Positions 17,865 through 27,321 of a DNA stretch of 64,000 nucleotides are shown here, one piece after another. Within the stretch, counting starts at the first letter, position 1. The number at the start of each line of letters is the position of its first letter. Both the position numbers and the translations under genes were made by a program. The notes below the pieces were generated by a model that saw only the letters and a list, made by a program, of their open reading frames with translations, was not told where the DNA came from and made no database searches. Source of the stretch: Winogradskyella ouciana (GTDB lineage: Bacteria; Bacteroidota; Bacteroidia; Flavobacteriales; Flavobacteriaceae); assembly GCF_009709615.1 (NCBI RefSeq), contig NZ_WJYA01000007.1:164338-228337 (forward strand). Direction: 5' to 3'.

Positions 17865-19055
17865 ATGAAATGTTTAGCCCCAATGATGGTGTTAATAGTG
17901 GTACTATTTACATCATGTTCTAGCAGTGATGACGGCAATTCTGACGACAATCAATTCCAAGTTCCATCCACGTACCAATTTAGTAGAAATGGCAGTAGTA
18001 CGGTAAGCTATAGCCAACAAGCAAATGGCATTGCCATGGCAGATGAGTTTATTTCTGCACTAAGTGATAATGGATCAACTGAAGCGGAATTAAATGGAAT
18101 GTTTACCAATACTGGTAATTATTTTTCAACGACTACATTAAATCAAAGCCCTTTTAAATTAAGAAGTAATATAGCGGCATCTTTCGATTATTATGCAAAC
18201 AATCAGACTGTAGCAAATACCATAAAAGCAGATTTTGATGCATGGATTTCTGGTCAGGCAAATGAGGTATATCCTAATTGGAATTCAGCGGCATCAGTAG
18301 GTGTTGCAGGTATGCTGGTTGAAGCAGATGGCATTACTACTAGACGCGTTAATGCTAAAGGTATGCAATACAATCAGGCCTTAGGTAAAATGTTACTTGG
18401 CGGTTTAATGGTAGACCAGATGTTAAACAATTATTTAAGTATTTCGGTATTAGATGCCTCCACTAATAGAATTGACAATGATAATGAGGTATTAGTAAGT
18501 GGAAGTAATTACACCGCTATGGAACATAGTTGGGATGCAGCATTTGGATTGGCTTTTGGATCTGATAATGCCCAAAACCCACAGCTTAATCAAGATCTAT
18601 TTATGAATAAATATATATCTCGAGTAGATGTAGACCCTGATTTTAATGGAATAGCAGATGATATATACGATGCGTTTAAATTGGGTAGAGCTGCAATTGT
18701 AGCTAAGGACTATGAACTTAGAGACCAACAAATAGATATTCTTAGAGAAAAATTTTCTGAGATTATGGGTGTTAGATGTATTTATTATTTACGCCAAAGC
18801 AGATCTAACTTAGACTCTGACAAGGCAAACGCATTCCATGATTTATCTGAAGGATATGGATTTATTTATGCATTGCAATTTACCCGTAAACCAGGTTCAT
18901 CGGCGCCATACTTTACTAAATCTGAAGTAGATGTGTATCTAGCTCAGCTTTTGGAAGGCAATGGTTTTTGGGATGTTTCTGAAGATACGTTGAACCAAAT
19001 AGCTTTTGCAATAGCTGCTCGTTTTAACTTTACGGTAGAGCAGGCAGAAAATTAA
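17865..19055 (+). CDS. DUF4856 lipoprotein, copy 1
   Basis: 396 residues with a lipoprotein signal (MKCLAPMMVLIVVLFTSC, lipid on Cys18) and a Ser/Asp-rich tether. The rest aligns end to end with the next gene at roughly 60 percent identity by eye. Shared stretches include FTNTGNYFSTT, YNQALGKMLLGGLMVDQMLNNYLS, MEHSWDAAFG, DDIYDAFKLGRAAIVAKDYE, and FHDLSEGYGFIYALQFTRKPG. This is the DUF4856 family, mostly helical surface lipoproteins usually beside imelysin and TonB genes. A periplasmic or surface role in metal uptake is inferred from neighbours only. The paralogue and a terminator lie downstream. Confidence 0.85.
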   Translation: MKCLAPMMVLIVVLFTSCSSSDDGNSDDNQFQVPSTYQFSRNGSSTVSYSQQANGIAMADEFISALSDNGSTEAELNGMFTNTGNYFSTTTLNQSPFKLRSNIAASFDYYANNQTVANTIKADFDAWISGQANEVYPNWNSAASVGVAGMLVEADGITTRRVNAKGMQYNQALGKMLLGGLMVDQMLNNYLSISVLDASTNRIDNDNEVLVSGSNYTAMEHSWDAAFGLAFGSDNAQNPQLNQDLFMNKYISRVDVDPDFNGIADDIYDAFKLGRAAIVAKDYELRDQQIDILREKFSEIMGVRCIYYLRQSRSNLDSDKANAFHDLSEGYGFIYALQFTRKPGSSAPYFTKSEVDVYLAQLLEGNGFWDVSEDTLNQIAFAIAARFNFTVEQAEN

Positions 19056-19080
19056 AAAACAGATTAAAATTATAAAAGTT

Positions 19081-19112
19081 AAGGCTTTCACTTTTGATGA
19101 AAGCCTTTTTTT
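19081..19112 (+). terminator. terminator after DUF4856 copy 1
   Basis: AAGGCTTTCA at 19081-19090 pairs perfectly with TGAAAGCCTT at 19098-19107, and the transcript then runs into a T tract. It separates the two DUF4856 transcription units. Confidence 0.85.
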
Positions 19113-19400
19113 GTATGTGCTACTTTCTTCTGAATTTAAACTTATTATGTATAGTAGCTTCCGGGTATAGGTGCAAATTAGAAAGATTTTTTCTGAATTC
19201 TTCGTTAAATCATTATGTTTTAATAATCAGTAGGTTAGCGTGTTTTTGAAATCTAAATATCTGTAAGTCAAATTTTTATATTTTTATTTAAAATTAATCT
19301 AAATAAACTTTGTAGAATTCCCATTGAGTATTATTTTTGCACTCGGAATGCAATAAATTATTTATAATAAGTCTTAATAAGAATAATAAACGATTAAAAA
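19113..19400 (+). other. leader region of DUF4856 copy 2
   Basis: An AT-rich stretch between the upstream terminator and the ATG at 19401. It contains one clear promoter (19310-19339) and an untranslated leader of about 55 bases. I see no gene or riboswitch-like fold in it. Confidence 0.5.
19310..19339 (+). promoter_or_regulatory. consensus promoter of DUF4856 copy 2
   Basis: TTG at 19310-19312, a 19-bp spacer and TATTTTTG at 19332-19339 are an exact match to the Bacteroidota promoter. Transcription would start near 19345, giving a leader of about 55 bases. Confidence 0.75.
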
Positions 19401-20588
19401 ATGAAGAAAATTGCCTTGAGTTTATTTGTAGTAGGAGCTTTGTTTACATCATGCTCTAGTGATGATGATAATGGTTCAGCTGGTAACCAAGTCGTCGCAC
19501 CTGCAACTTTTCAATTTGAAAGAAACGGGAGTACAACAGTAGATTATAACGGACAAACTACACGTATTGAAATGGGTGGTGAGTTTGTATCTGCCTTAAA
19601 TGACAATACCAAGACTGAAACTGAATTAGATGGTATGTTTACCAATACCGGAAATTATTTTTCAACTACAGCATTAAACGAATCTACCAAAAATATAAGA
19701 AGTAAAACCGCTGCTTCAATGGATTATTTTTCTGCAAATACAACTGAAGCTAATGTCATAAAAGCAGATTTTGATAGCTGGATAGCAAATCAGGTATCAG
19801 AAGTTTTTCCAAATTGGGAAAATACGGCTACTGCTGGTAATGCAGGTCAGATACAAGAAGCTGGTGGTTCTATGCGCTATGTAAACGGAAAAGGTCTTGA
19901 GTATAACCAAGCCATCAACAAAGCATTAATTGGTGCGCTTATGGTAGATCAAATGCTAAACAACTACCTAAGTACTTCGGTTTTAGATGCTGGCACTAAC
20001 AGAGCAGATAACGATGCTGAAATTTTAGCAGAAGGGAAAAACTACACCAATATGGAGCACAAATGGGATGAAGCGTTTGGTTACTTATATGGTACAGATG
20101 ATCCTTTAGCGCCACAACTTGGAGCGGATAATTTCTTAAATAAATATCTAGCTCGTGTTGATAGTGATGAAGATTTTACTGGTATAGCTCAAGATATTTA
20201 CGATGCCTTTAAATTGGGTAGAGCAGCAATCGTTGCTAAGAATTATGAAGTAAGAGATGAGCAAGCCGAAATTATAAGAGAAAAAATTTCTGAAATTATT
20301 GGCATAAGAGCAGTTTACTATTTACAGTCTAGCAAAGCTACTTTAGGAACAGATTACGCAAGTGCTTTCCATGATTTATCTGAAGGGTTTGGTTTTGTTT
20401 ATAGCTTACAATTTACAAGACAACCAGGAACTGATGCACCATACTTTACAAAAGCAGAAGTTGATGCCTATATAGCGGAATTAATGGAAGGCAACGGATT
20501 TTGGGATGTAACATCAGCAACCTTGGATAACATGGCCAGTGAAATAGCTGCACGTTTCAACTTTACGTTAGAGCAAGCAAGCAATTAG
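19401..20588 (+). CDS. DUF4856 lipoprotein, copy 2
   Basis: 395 residues. The lipoprotein signal is MKKIALSLFVVGALFTSC, with the lipid-bearing Cys18 followed by SSDDDNGSA. It is a tandem paralogue of the gene at 17865, collinear along its whole length, with the same FTNTGNYFSTT, LMVDQMLNNYLS, DAFKLGRAAIVAK and FHDLSEGFGF motifs. Unlike copy 1 it has a full-consensus promoter of its own. It lies upstream of the imelysin-type lipoprotein, which suggests work at the same surface or periplasmic site. Confidence 0.86.
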   Translation: MKKIALSLFVVGALFTSCSSDDDNGSAGNQVVAPATFQFERNGSTTVDYNGQTTRIEMGGEFVSALNDNTKTETELDGMFTNTGNYFSTTALNESTKNIRSKTAASMDYFSANTTEANVIKADFDSWIANQVSEVFPNWENTATAGNAGQIQEAGGSMRYVNGKGLEYNQAINKALIGALMVDQMLNNYLSTSVLDAGTNRADNDAEILAEGKNYTNMEHKWDEAFGYLYGTDDPLAPQLGADNFLNKYLARVDSDEDFTGIAQDIYDAFKLGRAAIVAKNYEVRDEQAEIIREKISEIIGIRAVYYLQSSKATLGTDYASAFHDLSEGFGFVYSLQFTRQPGTDAPYFTKAEVDAYIAELMEGNGFWDVTSATLDNMASEIAARFNFTLEQASN

Positions 20589-20611
20589 TTAAAAAAAAAG
20601 AATAATTAATG

Positions 20612-20680
20612 TCATATTGAGCTCAGTCGAAAAGCAATATCATAACGAGTTCATTTGTTCCTCGACTGGTCTCAAAATGA
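20612..20680. repeat. imperfect inverted repeat with GAGxxCAGTCGA core
   Basis: A 22-bp arm at 20612-20633 and its imperfect complement at 20659-20680 match at 17 of 22 positions (TCAT-TTGAG--CAGTCGA). A related half-site lies at 692-709. It resembles the short interspersed hairpin repeats common between genes in Flavobacteriaceae. Confidence 0.6.
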
Positions 20681-20705
20681 TGATTATGGTTTGTTGAAAA
20701 CAATG

Positions 20706-20713
20706 TATTTTTG
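20706..20713 (+). promoter_or_regulatory. -7 element upstream of the imelysin-type gene
   Basis: TATTTTTG followed by CA fits the -7 consensus and lies 28 bp before the ATG at 20742. A TTA rather than TTG sits 19 bp upstream. Confidence 0.45.
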
Positions 20714-20741
20714 CAAACCAAAAAATGAAAAAAATATAACT

Positions 20742-21866
20742 ATGTTAAAGAAAATAGTTTTCATTCTAAGTATTGTTAGTGTAATCGTTGCCTGTTCATC
20801 TTCAGATGACAGCAATGGAGGCAGTAATGATAATTTTGATAGAACAGCTTTGTTAACCAATTATGCGGATAATATTATCGTTCCTGCATTGGTTAATTTT
20901 CAGTCTAAAATGTCAGATATGGAAACCGCGAAAAGCGACTTTATCAATGACATTAACCAAACCAATTTGAATATATTGAGTGATGCTTGGCTAGAGGCCT
21001 ACAAAGCATGGCAGCATGTGGAGATATTTAATATTGGTATTGCAGAAACACTTTCTGCAGATGAGAATAGTGGATTTGTTGTATTCTTCAATAGATATCC
21101 TGTTACTGTCTCAGATATTGAAGCAGGTGCAGCATCGGGTAATTACGATTTAAATGCTATTTCCTATTATGATGCACAAGGGTTTCCGGCATTGGATTTT
21201 TTAATTCATGGCGTGGCAGATTCAGACACAACCCCTTTAGATAAGTTTACAACCAACCCTAATTTTGAAGGTTACGCAAATTATATCACGGATGTGATCG
21301 CTCAAATGAGAACGATAATTAATACTGTGGTAAGTGATTGGCAAGGGTCATACAGAGACAGTTTTATAAACAATACATCTTCTAGCGCTACAGGATCTTT
21401 CAATAAAATGGTCAATGATTTTATTTACTATTATGAAAAAGGATTGAGAGCTAACAAAATAGGAATTCCTGCAGGTAATTTTTCTGTAGATCCATTGCCA
21501 GAAAAAGTAGAAGCATATTACAAAAACGATGTATCTAAAGAATTGGCATTACTTGGGTTGGAAACAATTGAGAAAGTATTTAATGGGCAAGCAATAGTTG
21601 GCTCAGGAGCATCTTCCCAAAGTTTTGCATCTTACTTGGATTATTTAGAGAATTCACAGTTAAGGGACGATATCAATGCCCAATTTTTAGCTACAAAACA
21701 ACAAATACAATCTTTAAACAATAGCTTTAGTCAACAGGTTATGGAAGATAATACCCAAATGACCCAAGCGTATGATTTGCTTCAAGGTGCGGTCGTATTG
21801 CTAAAGGTTGATATGGCTTCTGCGTTTAACGTAAGTATCGATTTTACGGATAGTGACGGAGATTAA
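20742..21866 (+). CDS. imelysin-family lipoprotein
   Basis: 374 residues from the ATG at 20742, which gives a clean lipoprotein signal (MLKKIVFILSIVSVIVAC, lipid on Cys18). The longer in-frame opening at 20655 runs through the promoter box and is rejected. The helical body shows imelysin traits: AWLEAYKAWQHVEIFNIGIA, SYYDAQGFPALDFLIHG, and the C-terminal AYDLLQGAVVLLKVDMASAF. Imelysin (M75-like) proteins are periplasmic or outer-membrane iron-regulated proteins such as IrpA, with metal or ligand binding rather than proven protease activity. It sits between the DUF4856 pair and the HTTM/TonB-receptor pair. Confidence 0.87.
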   Translation: MLKKIVFILSIVSVIVACSSSDDSNGGSNDNFDRTALLTNYADNIIVPALVNFQSKMSDMETAKSDFINDINQTNLNILSDAWLEAYKAWQHVEIFNIGIAETLSADENSGFVVFFNRYPVTVSDIEAGAASGNYDLNAISYYDAQGFPALDFLIHGVADSDTTPLDKFTTNPNFEGYANYITDVIAQMRTIINTVVSDWQGSYRDSFINNTSSSATGSFNKMVNDFIYYYEKGLRANKIGIPAGNFSVDPLPEKVEAYYKNDVSKELALLGLETIEKVFNGQAIVGSGASSQSFASYLDYLENSQLRDDINAQFLATKQQIQSLNNSFSQQVMEDNTQMTQAYDLLQGAVVLLKVDMASAFNVSIDFTDSDGD

Positions 21867-21885
21867 TTCAAAATAATATGAAACT

Positions 21886-21917
21886 AAGGGTTCTCTTAAT
21901 TGGGAATCCTTTTTTTA
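21886..21917 (+). terminator. terminator between imelysin and HTTM genes
   Basis: AAGGGTTC at 21886-21893 pairs with GAATCCTT at 21904-21911 (one G-T wobble) and runs into seven T residues. It ends only 3 bp before the HTTM start codon at 21921, so read-through or termination would set expression of HTTM and the TonB receptor. Confidence 0.7.
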
Positions 21918-21920
21918 TTT

Positions 21921-23285
21921 ATGCCAAAGACCATAAGCACATATATAAATACAAAAACCAATGCAGCGCCTTTAGCTGTTTTTAGAATTGGTTTTGGTCT
22001 TATGATGCTGTTAAGTATCGTTAGGTTTTGGTCTTATGGCTGGATTGAGACATTATATATAAACCCAAAATTTCACTTCAGTTATTATGGGTTAGATTGG
22101 GTAAAACCCTTGGGTAACTATACCTATATTATTTTTGTGGTTTGCGGTTTATCAGCGCTATGCGTTGCATTGGGCTTAAAATACCGTATTGCTATAATTA
22201 CCTTCTTTCTAAGCTTTACTTACATTGAGTTAATGGATAAGACCACGTATCTCAACCACTACTATTTTATAAGCCTTTTAAGTTTTTTAATGTGTTTTTT
22301 GCCTGCCAATGCTTACTATTCATTAGATAATTTAATCAAGAAAAAAGAATATAACCAAATCCCTAAATGGACAATTGATAGTATAAAATTATTGTTAGGA
22401 ATTGTATATGTATATGCTGGCTTGGCCAAGATTAATAGCGACTGGTTGTTTAAAGCACAGCCATTAAAAATATGGTTACCATCTAAATATGATTTACCCT
22501 TTATTGGCGAAACCCTTATGCAACAACACTGGTTTCATGTTGCTATGAGTTGGTCTGGTATGCTGTATGATTTATGTATTCCATTTTTATTGTTGTACCG
22601 AAAAACGCGTTGGGTGGCATTTGCTTTAGTCGTGTTCTTTCATGTATTTACCAGAGTATTATTCCCAATAGGGATGTTTCCGTACATTATGATTGTATCT
22701 GCATTGATATTTTTCGATGCTAATATTCACGAGCGAATTATTAGTGTATTTAGAACATTATTCAAGAATATTAAGACCACTAGAACAAAGCTTAAAACTC
22801 AAGTCTACCATTACAAAAGACAAAACTTAATACTTCCGGTCTTAACGGTTTTCTTTACCATTCAGTTACTCTTACCGTTTCGTTATGTACTGTATCCAGG
22901 TGAGCTGTTTTGGAAAGAAGAAGGTTATCGGTTTTCATGGCGCGTAATGTTAATAGAAAAAACAGGCTATGCCGAATTTAAAGTGGTTAACGGAAAGACC
23001 AAAACATCGTTCTTGGTGAATAATTCAGACTTCCTAACACCTTTGCAGCAAAAAGAAATGAGTACCCAACCCGATTTCATTTTAGAGTATGCACATTATT
23101 TAGGACAACATTTTGAATCGCAAGGACACGAAAATTTAGAAATCTATGTGGATAGCTATGTGGCTTTAAACGGAAGACGAAGTCAGCGTTTTATTGATCC
23201 AGATGTTGATTTGCTAAAACAAAAAGAATCATTTAAACCCAAAAACTGGATTTTACCATTAAAGGATGAAATTAAAGGATTATAG
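21921..23285 (+). CDS. HTTM-domain membrane protein
   Basis: 454 residues from the ATG at 21921; an upstream TTG at 21900 falls inside the terminator. The N-terminal part has about eight membrane helices with HTTM (vitamin-K gamma-carboxylase-like) features: NAAPLAVFRIGFGLMMLL, DKTTYLNHYYFISLLSFLMC, YAGLAKINSDWLFKAQPLK, and WSGMLYDLCIPFLLLYRK. After about residue 290 comes a soluble C-terminal domain (FRYVLYPGELFWKEEGYRFS, RVMLIEKTGYAEFKV). Whether it carboxylates anything is unknown. It overlaps the TonB receptor start by 20 bp, implying joint production and a role in the same uptake system. Confidence 0.85.
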   Translation: MPKTISTYINTKTNAAPLAVFRIGFGLMMLLSIVRFWSYGWIETLYINPKFHFSYYGLDWVKPLGNYTYIIFVVCGLSALCVALGLKYRIAIITFFLSFTYIELMDKTTYLNHYYFISLLSFLMCFLPANAYYSLDNLIKKKEYNQIPKWTIDSIKLLLGIVYVYAGLAKINSDWLFKAQPLKIWLPSKYDLPFIGETLMQQHWFHVAMSWSGMLYDLCIPFLLLYRKTRWVAFALVVFFHVFTRVLFPIGMFPYIMIVSALIFFDANIHERIISVFRTLFKNIKTTRTKLKTQVYHYKRQNLILPVLTVFFTIQLLLPFRYVLYPGELFWKEEGYRFSWRVMLIEKTGYAEFKVVNGKTKTSFLVNNSDFLTPLQQKEMSTQPDFILEYAHYLGQHFESQGHENLEIYVDSYVALNGRRSQRFIDPDVDLLKQKESFKPKNWILPLKDEIKGL

Positions 23286-25689
23286 CTTACTGTTCATATT
23301 TGTAATTGTTGGTTACATGGCATTTGCTCAACAAAAAGTATCTGGTACAATTACTAACACTGCTGGTCAACCTATCAATAAGGTTGAGGTTTATGATAAA
23401 GTTTCAGGTCGATTGACAACAACCAATACACAAGGGTATTACGAGTTCTCAACTGAGAAAACGGATATAACTTTGGTGTTCTTTTCCTATGAATTTAAAA
23501 TTAAGGAAGTGCAGATTACCATTAATGGAGATGTGGTTTTAAACCAAACTCTAGAACCATTGGGTGAGGAATTAACTGCTGTTGAAATTACAGCCAGAAA
23601 AACTAAAGTCTTTGAGTTGAGCAGACTGAGGGATGTCGAAGAGACTGCAATCTATGCTGGTAAAAAAACCGAAGTGGTTTTAGTGGAGCAGTCCATGGCA
23701 AATTTAGCAACGAATAATGCAAGGCAAATTTACAGTCAAGTCGCTGGATTGAACATTTACCAAAATGATGATGCAGGTTTACAATTGAATATTGGTGGAC
23801 GAGGTCTCGACCCAAATAGAACGGCAAACTTTAATACCAGACAAAACGGTTATGACATCAGCGCAGATGTGTTGGGTTATCCAGAAAGTTACTATTCGCC
23901 AGCAGCTGAAGGTTTAAAGGAAATTCAGGTGATTAGAGGTGCTGCATCCTTGCAGTACGGTACACAGTTTGGAGGACTTATCAATTTTGTAATGAAAGAA
24001 CCAAATCCTAACAAGCCTTTTGAGTTAGTTACAAGAAATACCTTGGGAAGTTTTGGATTATATACCAATTTCACTAGTGTAAGTGGTACAAAAGACAAGT
24101 GGAGTTACTACACATTTTTCAATTATAAAAGGGGAGATGGCTTTAGACCAAATTCAGAATTTGAATCTAAAAACATCTTTGCACACATTGGTTATCAGCT
24201 TTCCGAACGTACCAAGCTTTCAGCAGAATTAACCTATCTCGATTATTTGGCTCAGCAAGCGGGAGGTTTAACGGACAATATGTTCAATGAAGATCCCTAT
24301 CAGAGTAATAGAGCGCGTAACTGGTTTGAAGTAGATTGGTTGTTGTACAACTTTAAATTAGCTCATCAGTTTTCAGAAAAAACAAACTTTACATTTAACT
24401 TTTTTGGGTTGAATGCTACCAGAAATGCATTGGGATTTAGAACCAATCGCGTAGATCAGGTAGATCCAGGACAAGAACGTGATTTAATAAAAGGGAATTT
24501 CAATAACTATGGTTTTGAAGCACGGTTATTGAGCGAATATAAACTCTTCAATAAAGACGCTACGTTTTTAATTGGTTCAAAATTTTATAACGCTAATAAC
24601 AGCCAGCAACAAGGACCAGGTTCGGCTGGTATTGGGCCAAATTTCAATTTACAGACAGAAGACTATCCAAATTATCCAGATCAGTCCGATTTTGATTTCC
24701 CAAATCTGAATATTGCCGTTTTTGGTGAAAACATTTTGTATTTAAATGATAAGTTTTCAATAACACCAGGCTTTAGATTTGAGTATATAAAAACAGAAAG
24801 CGAAGGTTTTTATCAACGGATTAATACAGATGCTGCTGGTAATGTTATTTTTGAAGAAACCGTTGAAGACAATCGCGATTTTGAGCGTAATTTCATTTTA
24901 CTAGGCTTAGGTTTGAGTTATAAACCCAATTCAAACGGAGAGGTCTATGGAAATATTTCCCAAAATTACCGTTCGGTAACCTTCTCGGATATTAATATAA
25001 ATAATCCGGCATTTACTATAAACCCAGAAATCACAGATGAGGATGGTTTTACAGTAGATTTAGGGTTTAGAGGTAACTACAAACGTTTTGTCTCTTACGA
25101 TGTAGGTGCTTTTGCATTGTTTTATAATGACAGGATTGGCTTTGTTCAAAAAGGTTTGGATGATGGTCGTGTGGTTAGCGAACGTGGAAATATTGGTAAT
25201 GCTGTAATGTACGGAGTAGAATCCTTATTCGATTTTAACTTGAAGAAAATCCTTAGAATGAATAACGATTACAGTTTCAACTACTTTATCAATACCTCAA
25301 TAATTAAATCAGAATATACAAGTTCAGAACAATCAGGTATTGAAGGCAATGAGGTAGAATTTGTGCCAGACCTTAATTTAAAAACGGGCTTAAGATTTGG
25401 CTATAAAAATCTTATGGCTAATGCGCAATACACATATTTGGGGAGACAGTTTACAGATGCCACCAATTCTTTGGAGTCAAACTTAAGTGGAGTCATAGGC
25501 GAAATCCCAGAATACGATATTTTAGATATTTCGTTATCCTACACTTACAAAATGTTTAAGCTAGAAACTGGTGTCAATAACGTTTTTGATAATGCCTATT
25601 TCACAAGAAGAGCAACCGGTTATCCGGGCCCAGGAATTATCCCTTCTGCTCCGCGGAATTGGTTTACGACGTTAGAGGTCACATTTTAG
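23266..25689 (+). CDS. FecA-like TonB-dependent outer-membrane receptor
   Basis: 807 residues. A signal peptide (to about residue 22, MAFAQ) is followed by a carboxypeptidase-regulatory-like beta domain (about 23-110) typical of Bacteroidota receptors. The plug domain carries GGRGLDPNRTANFNTRQNGY and EIQVIRGAASLQYGTQFGG, and a 22-strand barrel then ends in the terminal aromatic TTLEVTF. The plug motifs are closest to the Fe(3+)-dicitrate receptor group, so it probably takes up a ferric chelate; the exact ligand cannot be read. It is translationally coupled to the HTTM gene and downstream of the DUF4856/imelysin genes. No sigma/anti-sigma pair is next to it. Confidence 0.9.
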   Translation: MKLKDYSLLFIFVIVGYMAFAQQKVSGTITNTAGQPINKVEVYDKVSGRLTTTNTQGYYEFSTEKTDITLVFFSYEFKIKEVQITINGDVVLNQTLEPLGEELTAVEITARKTKVFELSRLRDVEETAIYAGKKTEVVLVEQSMANLATNNARQIYSQVAGLNIYQNDDAGLQLNIGGRGLDPNRTANFNTRQNGYDISADVLGYPESYYSPAAEGLKEIQVIRGAASLQYGTQFGGLINFVMKEPNPNKPFELVTRNTLGSFGLYTNFTSVSGTKDKWSYYTFFNYKRGDGFRPNSEFESKNIFAHIGYQLSERTKLSAELTYLDYLAQQAGGLTDNMFNEDPYQSNRARNWFEVDWLLYNFKLAHQFSEKTNFTFNFFGLNATRNALGFRTNRVDQVDPGQERDLIKGNFNNYGFEARLLSEYKLFNKDATFLIGSKFYNANNSQQQGPGSAGIGPNFNLQTEDYPNYPDQSDFDFPNLNIAVFGENILYLNDKFSITPGFRFEYIKTESEGFYQRINTDAAGNVIFEETVEDNRDFERNFILLGLGLSYKPNSNGEVYGNISQNYRSVTFSDININNPAFTINPEITDEDGFTVDLGFRGNYKRFVSYDVGAFALFYNDRIGFVQKGLDDGRVVSERGNIGNAVMYGVESLFDFNLKKILRMNNDYSFNYFINTSIIKSEYTSSEQSGIEGNEVEFVPDLNLKTGLRFGYKNLMANAQYTYLGRQFTDATNSLESNLSGVIGEIPEYDILDISLSYTYKMFKLETGVNNVFDNAYFTRRATGYPGPGIIPSAPRNWFTTLEVTF

Positions 25690-25805
25690 TAACATTGTAT
25701 CAAATATTAGTTGAATCTTTATTCAGGTAATGCTTATTGATTAATAAGGTCTTCATGAATTTATACTTAAACTTTTTTCAGGCGAGTTAAGTGAAATAAA
25801 AAGCG

Positions 25806-25813
25806 TAAATTTG
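25806..25813 (+). promoter_or_regulatory. -7 element of guaB promoter
   Basis: TAAATTTG followed by CAC fits the -7 consensus, 23 bp upstream of the guaB ATG. The -33 region has no exact TTG at the expected spacing. Confidence 0.5.
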
Positions 25814-25836
25814 CACGCAATTAAATCTTAATTGCC

Positions 25837-27306
25837 ATGACAGCACACGAAAACAAAATCCTAGGTGAAGGTCTTACCTACGATGACGTCCTTTTAGTTC
25901 CAGCCTTTTCTGAAGTATTGCCTCGCGAGGTCAATATTCAAACAAAATTTACTAGAAACATTACGATTAACATTCCTGTGGTTTCAGCAGCTATGGATAC
26001 GGTTACAGAAAGTAAAATGGCCATTGCCATGGCCCAAGAAGGTGGTATCGGTGTGCTTCATAAAAATATGACCATAGAACAGCAAGCCAGTAAAGTCCGT
26101 AAAGTAAAACGTGCGGAAAGCGGTATGATAATCGATCCAGTAACTTTGCCTATGGACGCTATTGTTGCTGACGCAAAAAATGCCATGCGAGAACATAGTA
26201 TTGGAGGAATTCCTATTGTTGATGACAAAGGTGTACTAAAAGGTATTGTTACCAATCGTGATTTACGTTTTGAGCATGCCAATGACAAACCCATCGTTGA
26301 CGTTATGACTTCTGAGAATCTGGTGACAGCACCAGTTGGAACCTCATTGAAAGATGCTGAGGCAATTTTACAAGCCAACAAGATTGAAAAACTACTAATA
26401 GTTGAAGGTGATAAGCTTGCAGGTTTAATTACCTTTAGAGATATCACTAAGGTGACTCAAAAACCTATAGCAAATAAAGATACTTACGGAAGATTACGCG
26501 TAGCAGCTGCTATAGGCGTAACAGGTGATGCCGTAGAGAGGGCAGAAGCATTGGTTAATGCAGGAGTAGATGCTGTAGTTATAGATACAGCTCACGGTCA
26601 TACAAAAGGTGTAGTAACGATACTTAAGGAAATAAAAAATAAATTTCCAAGTCTTGAAGTCATTGTTGGTAACATAGCAACAGGTGAAGCTGCTAAATAT
26701 TTGGTGGAAGCAGGTGCAGATGCAGTAAAAGTTGGTATTGGTCCTGGTTCAATTTGTACCACACGAGTTGTGGCTGGTGTTGGGTTTCCACAATTTTCAG
26801 CTGTGTTAGAAGTTGCTGCAGCGATTAAAGGCTCTGGTGTTCCTGTGATTGCTGATGGTGGAATACGCTATACAGGTGATATTCCAAAAGCCATTGCTGC
26901 TGGTGCAGATACGGTTATGTTGGGTTCACTTTTAGCAGGGACAAAGGAAAGTCCAGGGGAAACTATTATCTACGAAGGTCGTAAGTTTAAATCGTATAGA
27001 GGGATGGGTTCTGTTGAAGCTATGAAACAAGGTAGTAAAGACCGTTATTTCCAAGATGTAGAAGACGATATTAAAAAATTAGTACCAGAAGGAATCGTTG
27101 GTCGTGTGCCATACAAAGGAGAACTGTATGAAAGTATTCATCAATTTGTAGGCGGACTTAGAGCCGGTATGGGTTATTGTGGTGCCAAAGATATTGCAAC
27201 CTTAAAAGAGAATGGTCGTTTTGTAAAGATTACCGCAAGTGGTATTCATGAAAGTCATCCGCATGATGTGACTATTACTAAGGAAGCGCCAAATTATTCG
27301 AGATAA
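25837..27306 (+). CDS. guaB: IMP dehydrogenase
   Basis: 489 residues, the full length of bacterial IMPDH. It oxidises IMP to XMP with NAD+, the committed step to GMP. It begins with the expected [20 protein letters not shown] and [16 protein letters not shown]. Two CBS domains lie at about 95-205 (ending [18 protein letters not shown]). The catalytic loop is [17 protein letters not shown], with the nucleophilic Cys near residue 307. The [20 protein letters not shown] and [12 protein letters not shown] flap motifs follow. It is a single-gene unit. Confidence 0.97.
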   Translation: MTAHENKILGEGLTYDDVLLVPAFSEVLPREVNIQTKFTRNITINIPVVSAAMDTVTESKMAIAMAQEGGIGVLHKNMTIEQQASKVRKVKRAESGMIIDPVTLPMDAIVADAKNAMREHSIGGIPIVDDKGVLKGIVTNRDLRFEHANDKPIVDVMTSENLVTAPVGTSLKDAEAILQANKIEKLLIVEGDKLAGLITFRDITKVTQKPIANKDTYGRLRVAAAIGVTGDAVERAEALVNAGVDAVVIDTAHGHTKGVVTILKEIKNKFPSLEVIVGNIATGEAAKYLVEAGADAVKVGIGPGSICTTRVVAGVGFPQFSAVLEVAAAIKGSGVPVIADGGIRYTGDIPKAIAAGADTVMLGSLLAGTKESPGETIIYEGRKFKSYRGMGSVEAMKQGSKDRYFQDVEDDIKKLVPEGIVGRVPYKGELYESIHQFVGGLRAGMGYCGAKDIATLKENGRFVKITASGIHESHPHDVTITKEAPNYSR

Positions 27307-27321
27307 TAGGTTAATAGTAGT

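Noticed and set aside
17762..17950. 62-codon minus-strand frame upstream of DUF4856 copy 1
   Set aside because: It covers the promoter and signal peptide of the plus-strand gene and has no recognisable features.
20655..20741. N-terminal extension of the imelysin lipoprotein
   Set aside because: It runs through an inverted repeat and a -7 box and would bury the lipoprotein signal.
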